Shown in pieces: positions 10,841-22,600 of a stretch of DNA of 25,000 bases. The notes under the pieces were generated by a model that saw only the letters and a program-made list of their open reading frames with translations, had not been told where the DNA came from and searched no databases. The stretch's first letter is position 1. Each line of letters starts with the position of its first letter. The DNA is from Owenia fusiformis (taxonomy: Eukaryota; Annelida; Polychaeta; Sabellida; Oweniidae): the NCBI GenBank assembly GCA_903813345.2, contig CAIIXF020000179.1:1-25000 (forward strand), given 5' to 3'. The translations under genes were made by a program, and so were the position numbers.

Positions 10841-10955
10841 CCCAGTGATTAGGATGAGAGAGGCCAAATTATATGGAATGAGCTCCCCAACTCCATCAAA
10901 AAATCTATAACAGAAATAAATTGAAGTCGAATTATAAAAAATATAACTCCTAATT
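10841..10955 (+). pseudogene. Relic of a non-LTR retrotransposon reverse-transcriptase C-terminus
   Basis: From 10853 the frame reads DERGQIIWNELPNSIKKS followed by ITEI. This matches the conserved RG..LWN.LP..I motif near the C-terminus of many metazoan LINE ORF2 proteins (jockey, CR1 and I-like groups). An in-frame TAG lies just upstream. A shift of one base after about 10918 restores a basic tail (KLKSNYKKY). Only this tail is recognisable; no YADD or endonuclease motif was found nearby. It is a dead fragment. Confidence 0.55.
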
Positions 10956-11820
10956 AAGAGGCCATATTAAAAAGGTCCCACATCCATGCGGCATTTAAGC
11001 CTTTTGAACCAAATCCTTTTAACGGTATTTGAGTTATCGCTTGGACTCACCAACGAACGGACGAAGGGGTGGCCTCTCTACATCTCCCTCAAAACTTCGC
11101 TCGATGTGATGATCATATTACAATATCTGGCTACATTTGTTGATATTTTGAATTACAAGAGTAATAGAATGTGCAATATTGAACTCCTTTGTATATGATT
11201 TCAGTTCATCCACCAAAAGGTTTTTAAAAATAGGACTCGTTATTACCTCATGATAAACAAAAGCCCTTGCCCCCATCTTCGATTTCCAATCAAGTGATTT
11301 TCAATGAAGATAGCTTATCCCAGCATAATCGAGTGTGACACAGGCACGTGCGATCTGTGAAGCCATTTCATTCGACAATCACTTAACCCCTCGACCTTTT
11401 AACAGATGTGGTCACATTGAAAAGGATAAACGCTATCTCCATTGTCTCAACAGAACAACTCTTAACTTTATTTCTAAATGCTCTCAATGGTTTCATTTGC
11501 TCTTATAATTGTTCATGATTTTCATCTGGCTCGCCACAAAGCAACTTACTAGTGCAAAATACAGTTAAAAGTACGCTCAAGTCATTGATTGGGAGTGTGG
11601 AACAATTCATTTGGACACACATTAATTATCATTGTCTACAGCCCCGGCTACAGCCCCTGGAGATAGCGGCAGATGTTAGCGTGTTGCTAGCCCGTGCCTG
11701 TCAGATCGATTCACCTCGATCGAAGTCGCCGTGTCCTTGCTTTCGCAGTCCTCAGGTCACACTCTGTTCACTGCTCGGGTCATTTACATGGGTAAATTGA
11801 ACGACTGCCTATCTCAGGCG
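10956..11820. other. Non-coding DNA with a GC-richer patch
   Basis: No gene is supported. Frame 10986-11198 follows the retrotransposon relic and may include its 3' tail. The stretch near 11640-11790 is richer in G and C and open in one frame (11552-11800), but lacks a recognised motif or splice sites. Confidence 0.4.
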
Positions 11821-11827
11821 TGGAAGA

Positions 11828-11853
11828 GGGGGGGGGGGTAGGGTAAGGGAGGG
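11828..11853 (+). other. G-quadruplex-prone G-tract
   Basis: A run of about 11 Gs is followed by TAGGGTAAGGGAGGG, giving four or more G-tracts of at least three with loops of 1-3 bases. This meets the usual G-quadruplex pattern. There is no adjacent gene to link it to. Confidence 0.6.
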
Positions 11854-11859
11854 AGTAAC

Positions 11860-14800
11860 AAGGGTTGGAAGTAGGCCTAAGAGAAGATTGATTTGCAGGG
11901 TAATAAACTGACATGCACTTTTCACCCTAAATCTGAGATAATTGAAAAAAATAGCAGCTTTATCTCGGGAGATTTGCATTGGAATACTCCTCGTCGTGTA
12001 ATTTCAATCGCAGGTAATGTCAGCTTATAGCTATAGTCTGCGCTGTTTACAACAAATTGCCTTAGATACATGATTACACTTAGAAACAATACCCAGAAGA
12101 TGTATGGATAACCTTTATTGTTGAATTAAGAATCAATACTTTACATATGTTTAACCGTCGTAACATACACTGCTGCAATTTAGCCTCTTGCCTCGACTCT
12201 TCATCCTTTTTAATCTAACTTTGTATTGTATGAGTATTGTAATCGAGATTCAATATAAAAAATAAAAATAGACTAGAAAGTTGTCTAATTAAATTACTTT
12301 TTCAAATCGAGACACTAATACATTGTCGGTTCACACGCTCATTCACTACGTTCTAGGATAGGTCCGAAGCTTGATGAAGCAAGATGATACTAATAAGGGC
12401 GAGAAAATGTGGATGAGCGCAAGCTCGCACACACGTCATCTCGAAGATACTAAACGGCCATTGTCAATGAAGGCCACCACATCAATGGCAGACGCAACAT
12501 ATTGAGAACAATGGGAGGTTGATAGTTTGTATTGATAGTACAAATCTTATCTTGATGCCCTTTATTCCTTTCTTGTAATAAGCGATGCTGCGTCCATTGT
12601 CAAGATTACCAGTCCATCGTTTGGAACATGATCACGGGCCAGTCAGTGGGGGTTCATTCTTAGTAGGCTCATGGGCGATATTGGATTATCATTGCGTTGT
12701 CCACTTAGACAAAATACGTCCGGGTGTTTGATGATTTATTAATATTAATATTGTTTCACCTCGTTGTAAGTACTTATCGCGTAATTAAGGATTGATCACA
12801 ATTAATCGGCGCTTTCATTGGCGCTGGAGATCACAAGAATTGACTGTACGGGGTTTGTCCTTGAGTTTCGAGATCAGTGGTCTCGCCACCCGTGTCTCGC
12901 TATGACATGGTCAGTTGAAAATGTAATTCGTAACCTGATATGACCAGTACATACAATGTATTTAGATCAATAACTCATAAAATAACAGATCACTGGATTC
13001 ATCTCCATATAATAATTTTGATCACAATATACTTTATTTTGAAGCACCGGCGTTATTTCAAGCTGCAATGTGTCATGCACAGTTCTGACTATTAGACGAT
13101 TATAGATAGGCCTGTATTGTAAATCATGACAAACAATAATAAAATCGGACCCACTACACTCAGAGCAAATTAATCCTACATAAAAACTTTCAGCGATTGC
13201 AATAGGAAAGGCCTAGGCAATCACGTAATTTGTACAAATATGTATTATACTTGAGAATTTTGATCATTCAATACATTATTGTATCATCTCAACTTGACAC
13301 CAATCCGATACCGATCGATTCTGCAATCAAGTCAAAATACTGGCACAATTTTAATTGCTCAATTTGATTATTAGGTCACTAATAGCCTAATGTAAACATT
13401 TAATCGGGGGAAAGCGTGGCAGCAGTTGACACTAAACGTTTGCAATGCTTGGTCAGGTAAACAATTCCTGATTTTGCTTAAATTTATTATGGACCATTTT
13501 GTGTGAATAACCTCAGGAGCAATGACCAAGAGCTGACTGAGGTCAACGTTTGAAGTATCCCAAAAAATAAAATGCCATGTAAAATACCAATTTGACGATC
13601 TATACCGAAGTTGACGCTGAAATGAAATAGGAAAATATGCTAAAGTTGATAGCTAGTCTTAATTTCAAAGAGCAAGCAACCCAGAAACTTTGCTTTAACA
13701 ATTCATTATTTGTAAAACTGGAGAAAATGGGTGCCTGAAACATTAAACATGTGTGTTTAGCCAGCAGATGGTCTGGTCAACAAGAGGTAAAGATTCTGAA
13801 TCTGTTGATATTAGATCATTAAGGTCACATAGGGTAAGATGCCTTCATTATCACAAAACTCGGCCTTTGTTATTATTTTGCCGTCTGTCGCGTGGCCGAG
13901 TGTCTATCTCCATTGAAGCGGTCACTGTACACAGATGTACTTATTGTACTACATAGGTAAATTTTACAAATCGAATTAGATCGTGGTCAAATTGAACACA
14001 TGCTGCATTACAAATTAAACCCACTGTCTCCAGTCCACCTGTTTACTTTTGCAGAAAGATGCAATACTGTAACAAAAATTCAAATGCAAGTCCTTTCTAA
14101 TAATAAATTGTCCCGAGCGAAGAAAAACCTGAGTTCACAGCCTTGGCGGCCGACTTTTAGAGCTCGTTTATAGACTAATGTATCTCCCTATCAACATCTA
14201 GGGTAGTAAGAAAGTGTACACCTGCTACAATTTAGAAAAACTGGTCGATGACTCGATATGCCTAAGTCTACTTTCTGGTTTGGCTTGTTTAATTTGCACC
14301 AAAGTTGACCATGATCCTGCATATGTCGATGTTAAACATTTTGTCTTGGACTAAAAGCTGTTTAGATTTTGTATTAATATCACACATTATTTGTGAATGC
14401 GACACCAGAGCATACTCTACATTCTTCAATATGTTTGTAAACAATGGACGCGTGCCGTTCGTGCGCTTGTGTTGCTAAGAACGTTTTGATTGGTCGGAGG
14501 GTAACAGCTGGCCACACGACCCAGGTTTTCTTTCTACCCCCATGAGGCCGAAGAAATATGAACTCGTCCAAATAAAGGGGAACTTTTAAAACTTTTACAA
14601 CTGTGTAGATAAAATTAGGAGGAAAATGCACTCTTTTCCCCGAGTTAATCAGCAATGAGAGGCGGCAGTAATCGATACATTTGCATCGCTACGATAACTG
14701 TGTACTACCTAACCCAGGCTAAATCATGGTTTGTTATTGACAAGTATTGAATAATCCTGATTATTGCGAGTGTTGAATCAAAGCTGAATCACCCCTCTCG

Positions 14801-15890
14801 TATATAATGGCCATCTCCAATATAGTAGTGCTTTAATTGAAAGTATGCGGCGCGTGCCACATATATAAAATGATCAATAATCAGCTGGTCACATTAAATC
14901 CATTGGCCTGGTCAGTATAAGGGCACAATAATTAACGAAACGATTTTGGATTAAAACTAAGAATTATGGTACAGAATTTGGACACAAGCACTGGACCACA
15001 AGAGGTTGATCACGAAACTAGGTAGGTATCAATTTTCTCGTTATTATTGAAATAATTATTGCAGTTGATTCGTGATTCCAGGCACTTAAATTAAATAATT
15101 AAGGTTGTATGATGACTATAAATAATTGATATTAGGTTTGAAGTTTTAATAATGTTTAACAGTGTATGAGTAAGTTGTGTAATACACGGAAACAAATATA
15201 CAACCAGGGTTTGTTTTGGCTAGACGGCTTTCATTTGCAGCAACGAATGTTTCATTTCCAAAGTTAGAAAAGGCAGAAGTTTATGTTATGAATACTGGAT
15301 AGATACACCTAGCATCATACGCGTTTTGGAGGTTGATATCTCGAGGCCAACCAGGGCGATAAAGTACGCAAAACTCAACACCTGTGCAGATTAGAGTTAG
15401 GAACAGCTGTTGGGTAGTTCGATATTTTTGTCTGTACTACAAACTAAAACACTTAGTTGTATATTTTATACATAAGCGTATCTATTATGTAAATGGTAAA
15501 TTCAAGTAAACAATTGTTCAATAGTACAATTCATGTACAACAATTAACACATCTATATCTGGATATTACATCGGACTGCAATTGCATATTACCGACATTG
15601 GAAAAAGTGGACAATTTATATAAAAACGGATATAGACCTATCTGGGCTCAGAATCTGGGCTCTGAGTCCAGGGTAACGGGTAGACAAAGTGCCTCTATCC
15701 CAGACCTGGAACTAGCTAGGGTGCTAATTGTTGAGATGACGATTTGATTGGAGGCACGCGCCCGTATTATGCATTAGAAATATGCCGTTGTGTGAGGCTA
15801 TACCGGGTCTAGTGTTAGCCCCTATAGTGTGCATGGACCCCAGCTCATTTTACAGGTAAGTTTTCTTCAAGAAAAGTGTCATACTAGTAG
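11860..15890. other. Non-coding DNA
   Basis: No gene is supported. Frames at 13753-13956, 14380-14655 (minus) and 15493-15747 have no recognised domain or consistent splice context. Several CATTGTC (SOX-like) motifs occur between 12460 and 12605, and a TATA-like ATATATAAAA lies near 14862. A regulatory role cannot be shown from the sequence alone. Confidence 0.4.
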
Positions 15891-15916
15891 CTGGACCATC
15901 AAACCCGCCTTGTGAC

Positions 15917-16040
15917 CGAGGGGCGGATTTGGAAACTATCAAGGGCGAGGGCCAAATTTCAAGTCCGAAAAAATATTCCCGCGACTGCCCCCTAAATTCA
16001 ATATTTTCATCCTGGAATATCTCTTTCAAGATACCTACAG
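15917..16040 (+). repeat. Diverged short repeat of the GGCGGAT family, plus orientation
   Basis: CGAGGGGCGGATTTGG at 15917 and the next ~50 bp align by eye with the reverse complement of 20055 downwards. They share GGCGGAT, CAAGGG.GAGGG, CAAATTT and a CGAAA block in the same order. The two are old copies of one dispersed repeat. The right boundary is not resolved. The minus-strand frame 15850-16050 is a shadow of this repeat. Confidence 0.5.
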
Positions 16041-17440
16041 GTAAAGGCATTGTTTTTAACTAATCGGCATTTTTAAGGGGTCTCAACTCCAAATTAAACA
16101 TTGGTGAATTTGTACCGTCCAGAATCAAAAATTCAACAAATCAGCACTTTTAGCATGAGTCAGATTGTGGCAGTTAAACAGATCAGTAGCTATATATAAA
16201 TATAAACACGATGACCTCCCAACGTTCAAACATCTAGGGTACACCACAGTCATTCCCTCTAAACGATAGAGCCTCATTGTTATTCTGTTCCTATCTCTGT
16301 TGGTCAATCTAGCCAATATGCTCATTGCTTAGTCACACACTGAAATCGGTCTAGACGAAATAAGTCACTGCAACTTTCTAATTACTTTGTTTTTCTACTC
16401 TGACTCCCCCACCCCTTGTTGGATCGATCGCTACACAGGGGGTCTGGGATTAACAATAATATTGGGAACGCTTCGGTTATATTCATCATTAGTCATTTTA
16501 ACTATATATCTAGGGGCCCAAACGTAAATGTTGCATGGAATAATTTGTATTTTCATCACGTTGGAAGGAGTTGTAGTGACCTCATTAAAATTAGTGCAGA
16601 ATGTTGGGAAACCTGGCCTGGTCGTTGTGTATGTAGCTTATACATCCTTCTTCAAAGGACTTCGTTTATGCTCAAATTATATACTTGTAAAATACCCTTG
16701 CAGCAAGGATGAGCTTATAGTTATGTCGGGTCATTCTGATAATCCAATCATTAGTTAACGCAGAAGTTGGAAACAACCATAATACTATAATCGCCTAGCA
16801 AGATATCCCAGTTCACCCGGCTCCCGTCGGCCATGGAGTTTTGGGAAATAAAAAATTGAAGGAAGTCTAGAGACTTTTTAGAATTACTTTTTACTGTTCT
16901 ACCTCATTGTGCCACACTATGAATATTATGTACGAGAAGGGTGTAGATGGAAAGCACCGATTCTATCGGTGAAATGTAAATGTTTATGTATCTCTTATGT
17001 TAATTTCCCTGCCGGCCGCATTGGACAAGGGGTGATTGCTCAGATATACCGGATAACAATGATGGTTTAATTAGCAGCGTCATAAAAGGATAACGAAGAT
17101 ATTGCAGTACAAATGTAGATTAGAACAATTTGGAGCAATGATAACCTGATAAAATTTCAGAATCATGACCTGACACTTGCATCCTTCGGGGAACGCTCAT
17201 CCTGGAAATCAAAATGCATATCCATTACTACGAGTAATTACCGAATCTTATCTGTTGCACCGGAGTAAGATAAACCCCCGGATCTTTGGGAACAATTAAA
17301 ATGATAATATTGTGACACGTCCATAATTGAGTAATCATGCCTTTATTATTTTCCCCGTTTTGCCGGGTACAAAGTAACATCGATCTCAACATAAAATTCG
17401 TCTTTCGGCTTCTACTCGAAAATCCACCAAAGCATCACGC
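16041..17440. other. Non-coding DNA
   Basis: No gene is supported. Overlapping plus frames at 16416-16712 and 16528-16758 and the minus frame 16125-16325 show no recognised motif and use the same bases in competing frames, as chance frames do. Confidence 0.4.
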
Positions 17441-17660
17441 TGAATTACTAAATGGTTGCCTTCACCATTTTCTCAAAGCTACAAATTTCCCTCCACCATC
17501 ATATTTAAAGTCTAAACTTAACCTAACTACACATTTACATCCGCCATCACTTCTATTCTTAACCTAGCAACACATTTCTTTTCATCTACCATCATTTATC
17601 TACCATCATTTCCAAAATCGACACCTTGGTAACGAGCTACACATTCGCACATGGCAGTTG
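17440..17660. repeat. Degenerate minisatellite, period about 41-68 bp
   Basis: Units start at about 17478 (GCTACAAATTT), 17526 (ACTACACATTT), 17567 (GCAACACATTT) and 17635 (GCTACACATT). Each of the first three carries a CCATCAT-like block, and two end in CTTAACCTA. The strand is pyrimidine-rich. Frame 17337-17567 is a by-product of the repeat. Confidence 0.55.
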
Positions 17661-17885
17661 CTGCTTGCATTGTTTATTATCGATTGAACCCTAAAGTGCA
17701 TTTATAGTCGCCCGTTGACCGAACTATTTAAGCTATAAAACAATTACAATTTGCTATTTATACACCACAATACTTTATATAATCAATTTTATCAGTAATA
17801 TGTCAATCGGTGCTATTTCAAACAGCTGTTTTGTTTAATAAAGTAATTAAAATGATCAAGTAGCCTCTTTTACTTCATATGCAGT

Positions 17886-17980
17886 ATGTGAAAACTTGCT
17901 GTCCTATAACAGCTTAGAGTACTTGGCCTAATGTGAAAGAATGCTGCACCCTTTCAGAGAACAGCTTAGAGAACTTGCGA
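17886..17980. repeat. Degenerate two-copy tandem repeat (~45-50 bp)
   Basis: ATGTGAAAACTTGCTG at 17886 and ATGTGAAAGAATGCTGC at 17931 each lead into AACAGCTTAGAG.ACTTG. This is an imperfect tandem duplication with a small length change between units. Confidence 0.55.
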
Positions 17981-18599
17981 TTTTAAATGTCTTACAATTC
18001 AGTGTAAAACACTTAAACGATTTTTGTCCCTGTTTTCTAGATTGTCCAGGATTTGTATGACTAATCAGGTCATTGATAAAGGGGACTCTGATAAATCAGA
18101 ATGGTCTAAATCTGAAGTTTGGCACTAAAGGAACCAGAACAATCAATATTTAAGACAAAAACACTGTAATTCCTGGACTGGCTTCAATGGTTATTATGAC
18201 TCCCAAGATCAACTTTAAAAGACATAGTTATATTTTGGGAATCGACCTTCCAAAATATAATGGTAAATGTCACCTTAGCCTTCGTGAATGTTAAATTTTC
18301 GGGAAAACTTCTTGACATTATATAATAACACACGATTGTATATGTATATACATTGATATATGTATGTGTCATCTTCAGAATTGAAATGAATGATACTTGT
18401 TGGGACTGCTGGTTATATGCACCTTGATCCATCGAGGTAATACATACCTGCATGACTGGAGAAATATATTTAACAGTATTATACGTTCAAAATGCGTAGG
18501 CCTTAGCCTAGATGTTATATCTAGATCTTCTCCTGGACCTTCGACAGTATGTTCAGTAATAACTTTTTACGTACTGACAGTTTCTGTATTTTAAAGGCC

Positions 18600-18730
18600 T
18601 CTACACATTTGAACGAATCCACTAAACGCAGCCTTGGGTAAATTATCGCGACTGGGAACGCAAAGATGCGATCCGAAGCGCAACTTTGCGCATGCTTTCG
18701 AAACCGTCCGAATCTTTCCGAAAGGATACT
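18600..18730. other. CpG-rich patch
   Basis: The stretch has many CpG dinucleotides against an AT-rich background and contains a short dyad, GCGCAACTTTGCGC, near 18678. There is no open frame of note. It may be a fragment of a dispersed repeat or a small unmethylated island; neither can be settled here. Confidence 0.35.
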
Positions 18731-18773
18731 TCCACATACGATATTAACTAATGGAAACGAATTTTACTCAAGT

Positions 18774-18877
18774 CCTATTCCATTGTATTTGTCAATACAC
18801 ACAAGCTGACTTCGGGGGCTTTTCGCCTATTCCATTGTATTTGTCAATACACACAAGCTGACTTCGGGGGCTTTTCG
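18774..18877. repeat. Perfect 52 bp tandem duplication
   Basis: Units 18774-18825 and 18826-18877 are identical over all 52 bases, each starting CCTATTCCATTG and ending GGGGGCTTTTCG. Perfect identity implies a recent duplication, an active short tandem repeat, or an assembly effect. Confidence 0.95.
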
Positions 18878-19530
18878 TTCATTATATAGGCTATGAGTTT
18901 ATCACGACGCAATAAACAATGACGCCACGATATCAGAATAGATGGCCACAATTCTGTCAAAACAACCATTGCCAGTGTAAAAATGACGGGGCGGTTTGAC
19001 ATATTGCGTAGTAGCCGGGTGAAACCTTGCCCTTAAAAGTCATGTTTTTTACGATTTCCACATCAAAAATGAAAGAAAAATAGCCGTTTACGTAACATCT
19101 ACTCAATTTAATGAGTTTTAATAAATTTGCCCGACAGTATATCATTTAGTGCTCAGCTTTACTCGTTATTTCACATAAGAAAAACAACCATAATGACATT
19201 TAACCACGGTATCACGATCGCCCACTCATATCGATTCCCAACCAGCCTGGGGACCGAACAGATAAGAGCTACGCTGAAGCATATGCTCATCATTCGATAC
19301 ACAGTAAGCGAAGATGCTACATATCAATTACCAGTAATAAGCAGAGGCCTATAGAAATTGATAACTGAAACAAACATTGCTCGGCTTATCACTCATTTGA
19401 CCTGCAACAGATAACGAAAGGAACCGTTCGCGGATTTAAGGGATTACAAACGGCTAGCTGCAAATATAGGATTAAACGTTAATTTGACCTTTCTTCACCG
19501 GGATCATTCAAATCCAATCTTAATGTTTAG
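18878..19530. other. Non-coding DNA upstream of the C1-finger gene
   Basis: No coding sequence is supported; frames at 18957-19145 and 19127-19354 have no recognised content. If exon 1 holds the true start codon, the 5' untranslated region and promoter would lie here. No clear TATA box or initiator was found. Confidence 0.35.
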
Positions 19531-19539
19531 TTTTTTGAA

Positions 19540-19637
19540 ATGGAACTGATTCAGACTGGGAGTATCCTAGCTAAGGAATGCCTAAAGAATATCAACATGG
19601 ATGTAGATTTAACAACGTTGGAAGATAAATTCAAACG
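19540..19637 (+). CDS. Exon 1 of the C1-finger gene (possible start codon)
   Basis: Encodes residues 1-32 and two bases of codon 33, a Lys/Leu/Glu-rich probably helical segment. It ends at a good donor (ACG|GTGAGT). The ATG at 19540 is taken as the start because an in-frame TAG lies at 19528-19530. That TAG is also a possible splice acceptor; if used, the exon would begin at 19531 and be internal, adding Phe-Phe-Glu before the Met. Upstream exons were not found in the window. The 5' end is therefore uncertain. Confidence 0.5.
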
Positions 19638-22600
19638 GTGAGTTTTCGGCTGGTCATAAAAAGTGCCTCCATGATTCTTTCAAATCAACGTTTAAAACCG
19701 AGTATTAAGAATCAACGTTCGCTTCGCTTAAATTGCCCCAATATTAACAAAGTTCGTATGATTTCAGTGGAAATGATCGACAATGGGACACGAGGGAGAA
19801 ATAAAATGGGCTTGCTGATTATTTGTACGTAAGGACGACCCCTGGATTTTTCTTCCTTATCGTTCGACTCGTGCCTTGTATATCTTTACACAGTGTTACA
19901 TACTAGTTTTTGAATCGCAAAATTTTGTAGCGCCTCAAAGAAAAGGGCCTTTTTGGCATAATTTGGCCTTGTCTGGCCAATTTGTCAAAAAAAAATTTCG
20001 AGACTCAAAATTTGAGCCACCCCCTCCCCCTTGTTAATTTCTTGATCCGCCACTGACATACTAGGTATTTGATAATAGAGTCGATCAGATTTGCATCCCA
20101 GGGGCAGGGAGGGAAGGGGGGGGGGCGTAATGTATTGTCCCCACTTTTATTTTGTCCCATGCATGGGAAGATTTCCTCCCCTTCTATGTGGCAATAGCTG
20201 GCCCCTATCGAGCTTAACAAATTAGGGAAATGTAGGGCACTGTGTTGAGCATAATAACTACCAGGGACCTTCATCCTAACCACACAGTAGTTCAATTCGC
20301 AATACAGTATACTCAGCAAACATTTGTCATCTTGATGTCTAGACCTGGATCAAATAGATCGAGCTGATACGGCTAATAAAAACAATATAGAGATCAAGGT
20401 TGTCTTGATACATAGGCTTATTTAATTTTTTTCAATTGTTCAGTCTGCTTTACAACCTGAGTGTAGCTCGTTTTCCCTCTCACAAGTGCATCATTTGTAT
20501 TACCTCGATTTGACATTCAGTCCACTGTAATTAATACATTTGTATTACCCGGATTTGACATTCAGTCCACTGAAGAAAAACAATCGCAATCAACACTGCA
20601 CACCCCATGTCTTTACCAATCAAAATATAAGCCAATTTGGCTGGGTATGGCTTCACTACTGACTGACCTTATTGCCAGAACATGTGTCAATTGTGTAGTT
20701 ACGTATAGAGAGGAGCATGTCATCTCCCTAGGTAACAATGGATATGAATAAACGATTACGGTAAGCTGCATGGGATATTATCAGTATCCTATACCAATGG
20801 GAGCACTAATACATTTAGCACGAGATCGCATCCTGAAACCACATACTTGAAAAAAAATTGATTCACCAAGAACAATCAAGGGTTCATGTTGTTAGACAGT
20901 CAACAACATATGGTTTGGAACAGGATCACCATTTTATCTATCTGTTCTTATATTTAATGCATATCAATTTTGTGTATTTTCAGGATCTCCAAGAGCATTC
21001 ATTCTCCAGTACGTAAATGCAGCTCATGTGACAAGACGATATTCTTCCGCTCATATAGATGTCGCCATTGTCGGTAAGCTTTTTCATCTTAGCATATCGC
21101 TATTGAAATACCAATCAGTTCCTTTCAAGAAAGCATATTGTTAAAGTCCGAGTCCAAATTCTATTGAGTACTTTGAATGTAAAAAATAAGCAATTGGATG
21201 AACATATTGCAACAGTAATCAGCGATTCATAATGAAATGGTAAATCATTGGTAGATATTGATATAATGGAAAAAATTTGAAGGGCAAAAGTTAGGAGCTC
21301 GTCATCGTCCTTGATTTTCACACACTAACATTTGAAGAACACACGACTCGTTCGGTAAAAGTTGTAAACACGTGTGTTTGTTCATACGAGATAGTAAAAC
21401 CACAGCCTTTCCTGGTCTATAAATAACATCATTGTAGCAGACGATATTAAAATATCAGAAACATCCAATCCCAGTTATGCGTCAACAAGGATATTTTCAA
21501 CATTTCCCTGGAATAAACAAGAGTTTGCTCGAAATGAAAGGGAATGTCGTAACGAATTATTCTGAAAAGCGCTATAAACTCTTTTGACTGGCAGAAAATG
21601 CATGTGATCTGCATCGCCGAGCCAGAGAGCATGACCGTTAATTTATACATAGGTTTCATGCTATTTTAAACTATTTTCTGCAGGTGCTTTTTATTCAGCT
21701 GTTTGTTATTATAGTACTACAAAACTAAACCCATAACTAACATTATTGACCCATTAACATCAATAGTTGAGTAAATATGCAACACAAATACAGCTCCCAT
21801 TAAACCATAATGCCTCGAAGGTGAAATCCCATTGGTTAGTTCTGGTTTTCCTTCCATACTTCCTGGTTTGCTGATTATTTAGGTACGAGACATAGTCACT
21901 ACTAGCCGTTTTTACAAAAAAAAACTGGTTGACAAAATGAAAAAAGTATTACAAAAAACAGAAAAATATTACTATTGACTCGGATTCAACTGATCAATAT
22001 AATGTAATTTGATTTGCTCCTATTTCAGCACAAAATATAATGAAATACTGTTTATACAATATTTATAATTTGATACGATATAATACCCACGCTCTCTTAA
22101 AAAGGACATATTACATGGGAAGGGATTGTACGATCTTTGCAAAAAAAGTCTTCAATATATATTTTTTCATGAGAAAATTTACTTAAATTTTAAGTAGGAA
22201 CATTACGATAAATGCGATAGGTTTATCTGAACTCTCAGCCTACGTGTATTGTTTTATTCACTTATCAAATGTCACCATGACATATAACTTTCCAGCTCTT
22301 TGTTTCATAATTTCAAAATTATTTCATTCGTGAAATGAATTCGATTTGTCAAAAAGTCCGGTTTCTCAAAAAGTGTCGAGGTCTGTCATATGACAGATAA
22401 AAATAAAACATCATTACCAAGATCAGAAAAACAGGCGTTCTGTGACTCATTTCGGTTACTTATCATAATGAAAAACAATAGTAATGACAACCTCTTCCTT
22501 AATTTAAACCACACTGTGAGAAAAATATCTTTATTTGTAAATAGACCCTTACTTAACATTTCTCTATTGCTATATTCTACATTCTTATTTTTAGCTCTCG

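Noticed and set aside
16416-16758. Two overlapping plus-strand frames of 98 and 76 residues
   Set aside because: They compete for the same bases and show no motif or splice support.
20005-20319. 104-residue minus-strand frame
   Set aside because: Its C-terminal part translates the dispersed repeat and the G-rich tract; no sign of a gene.
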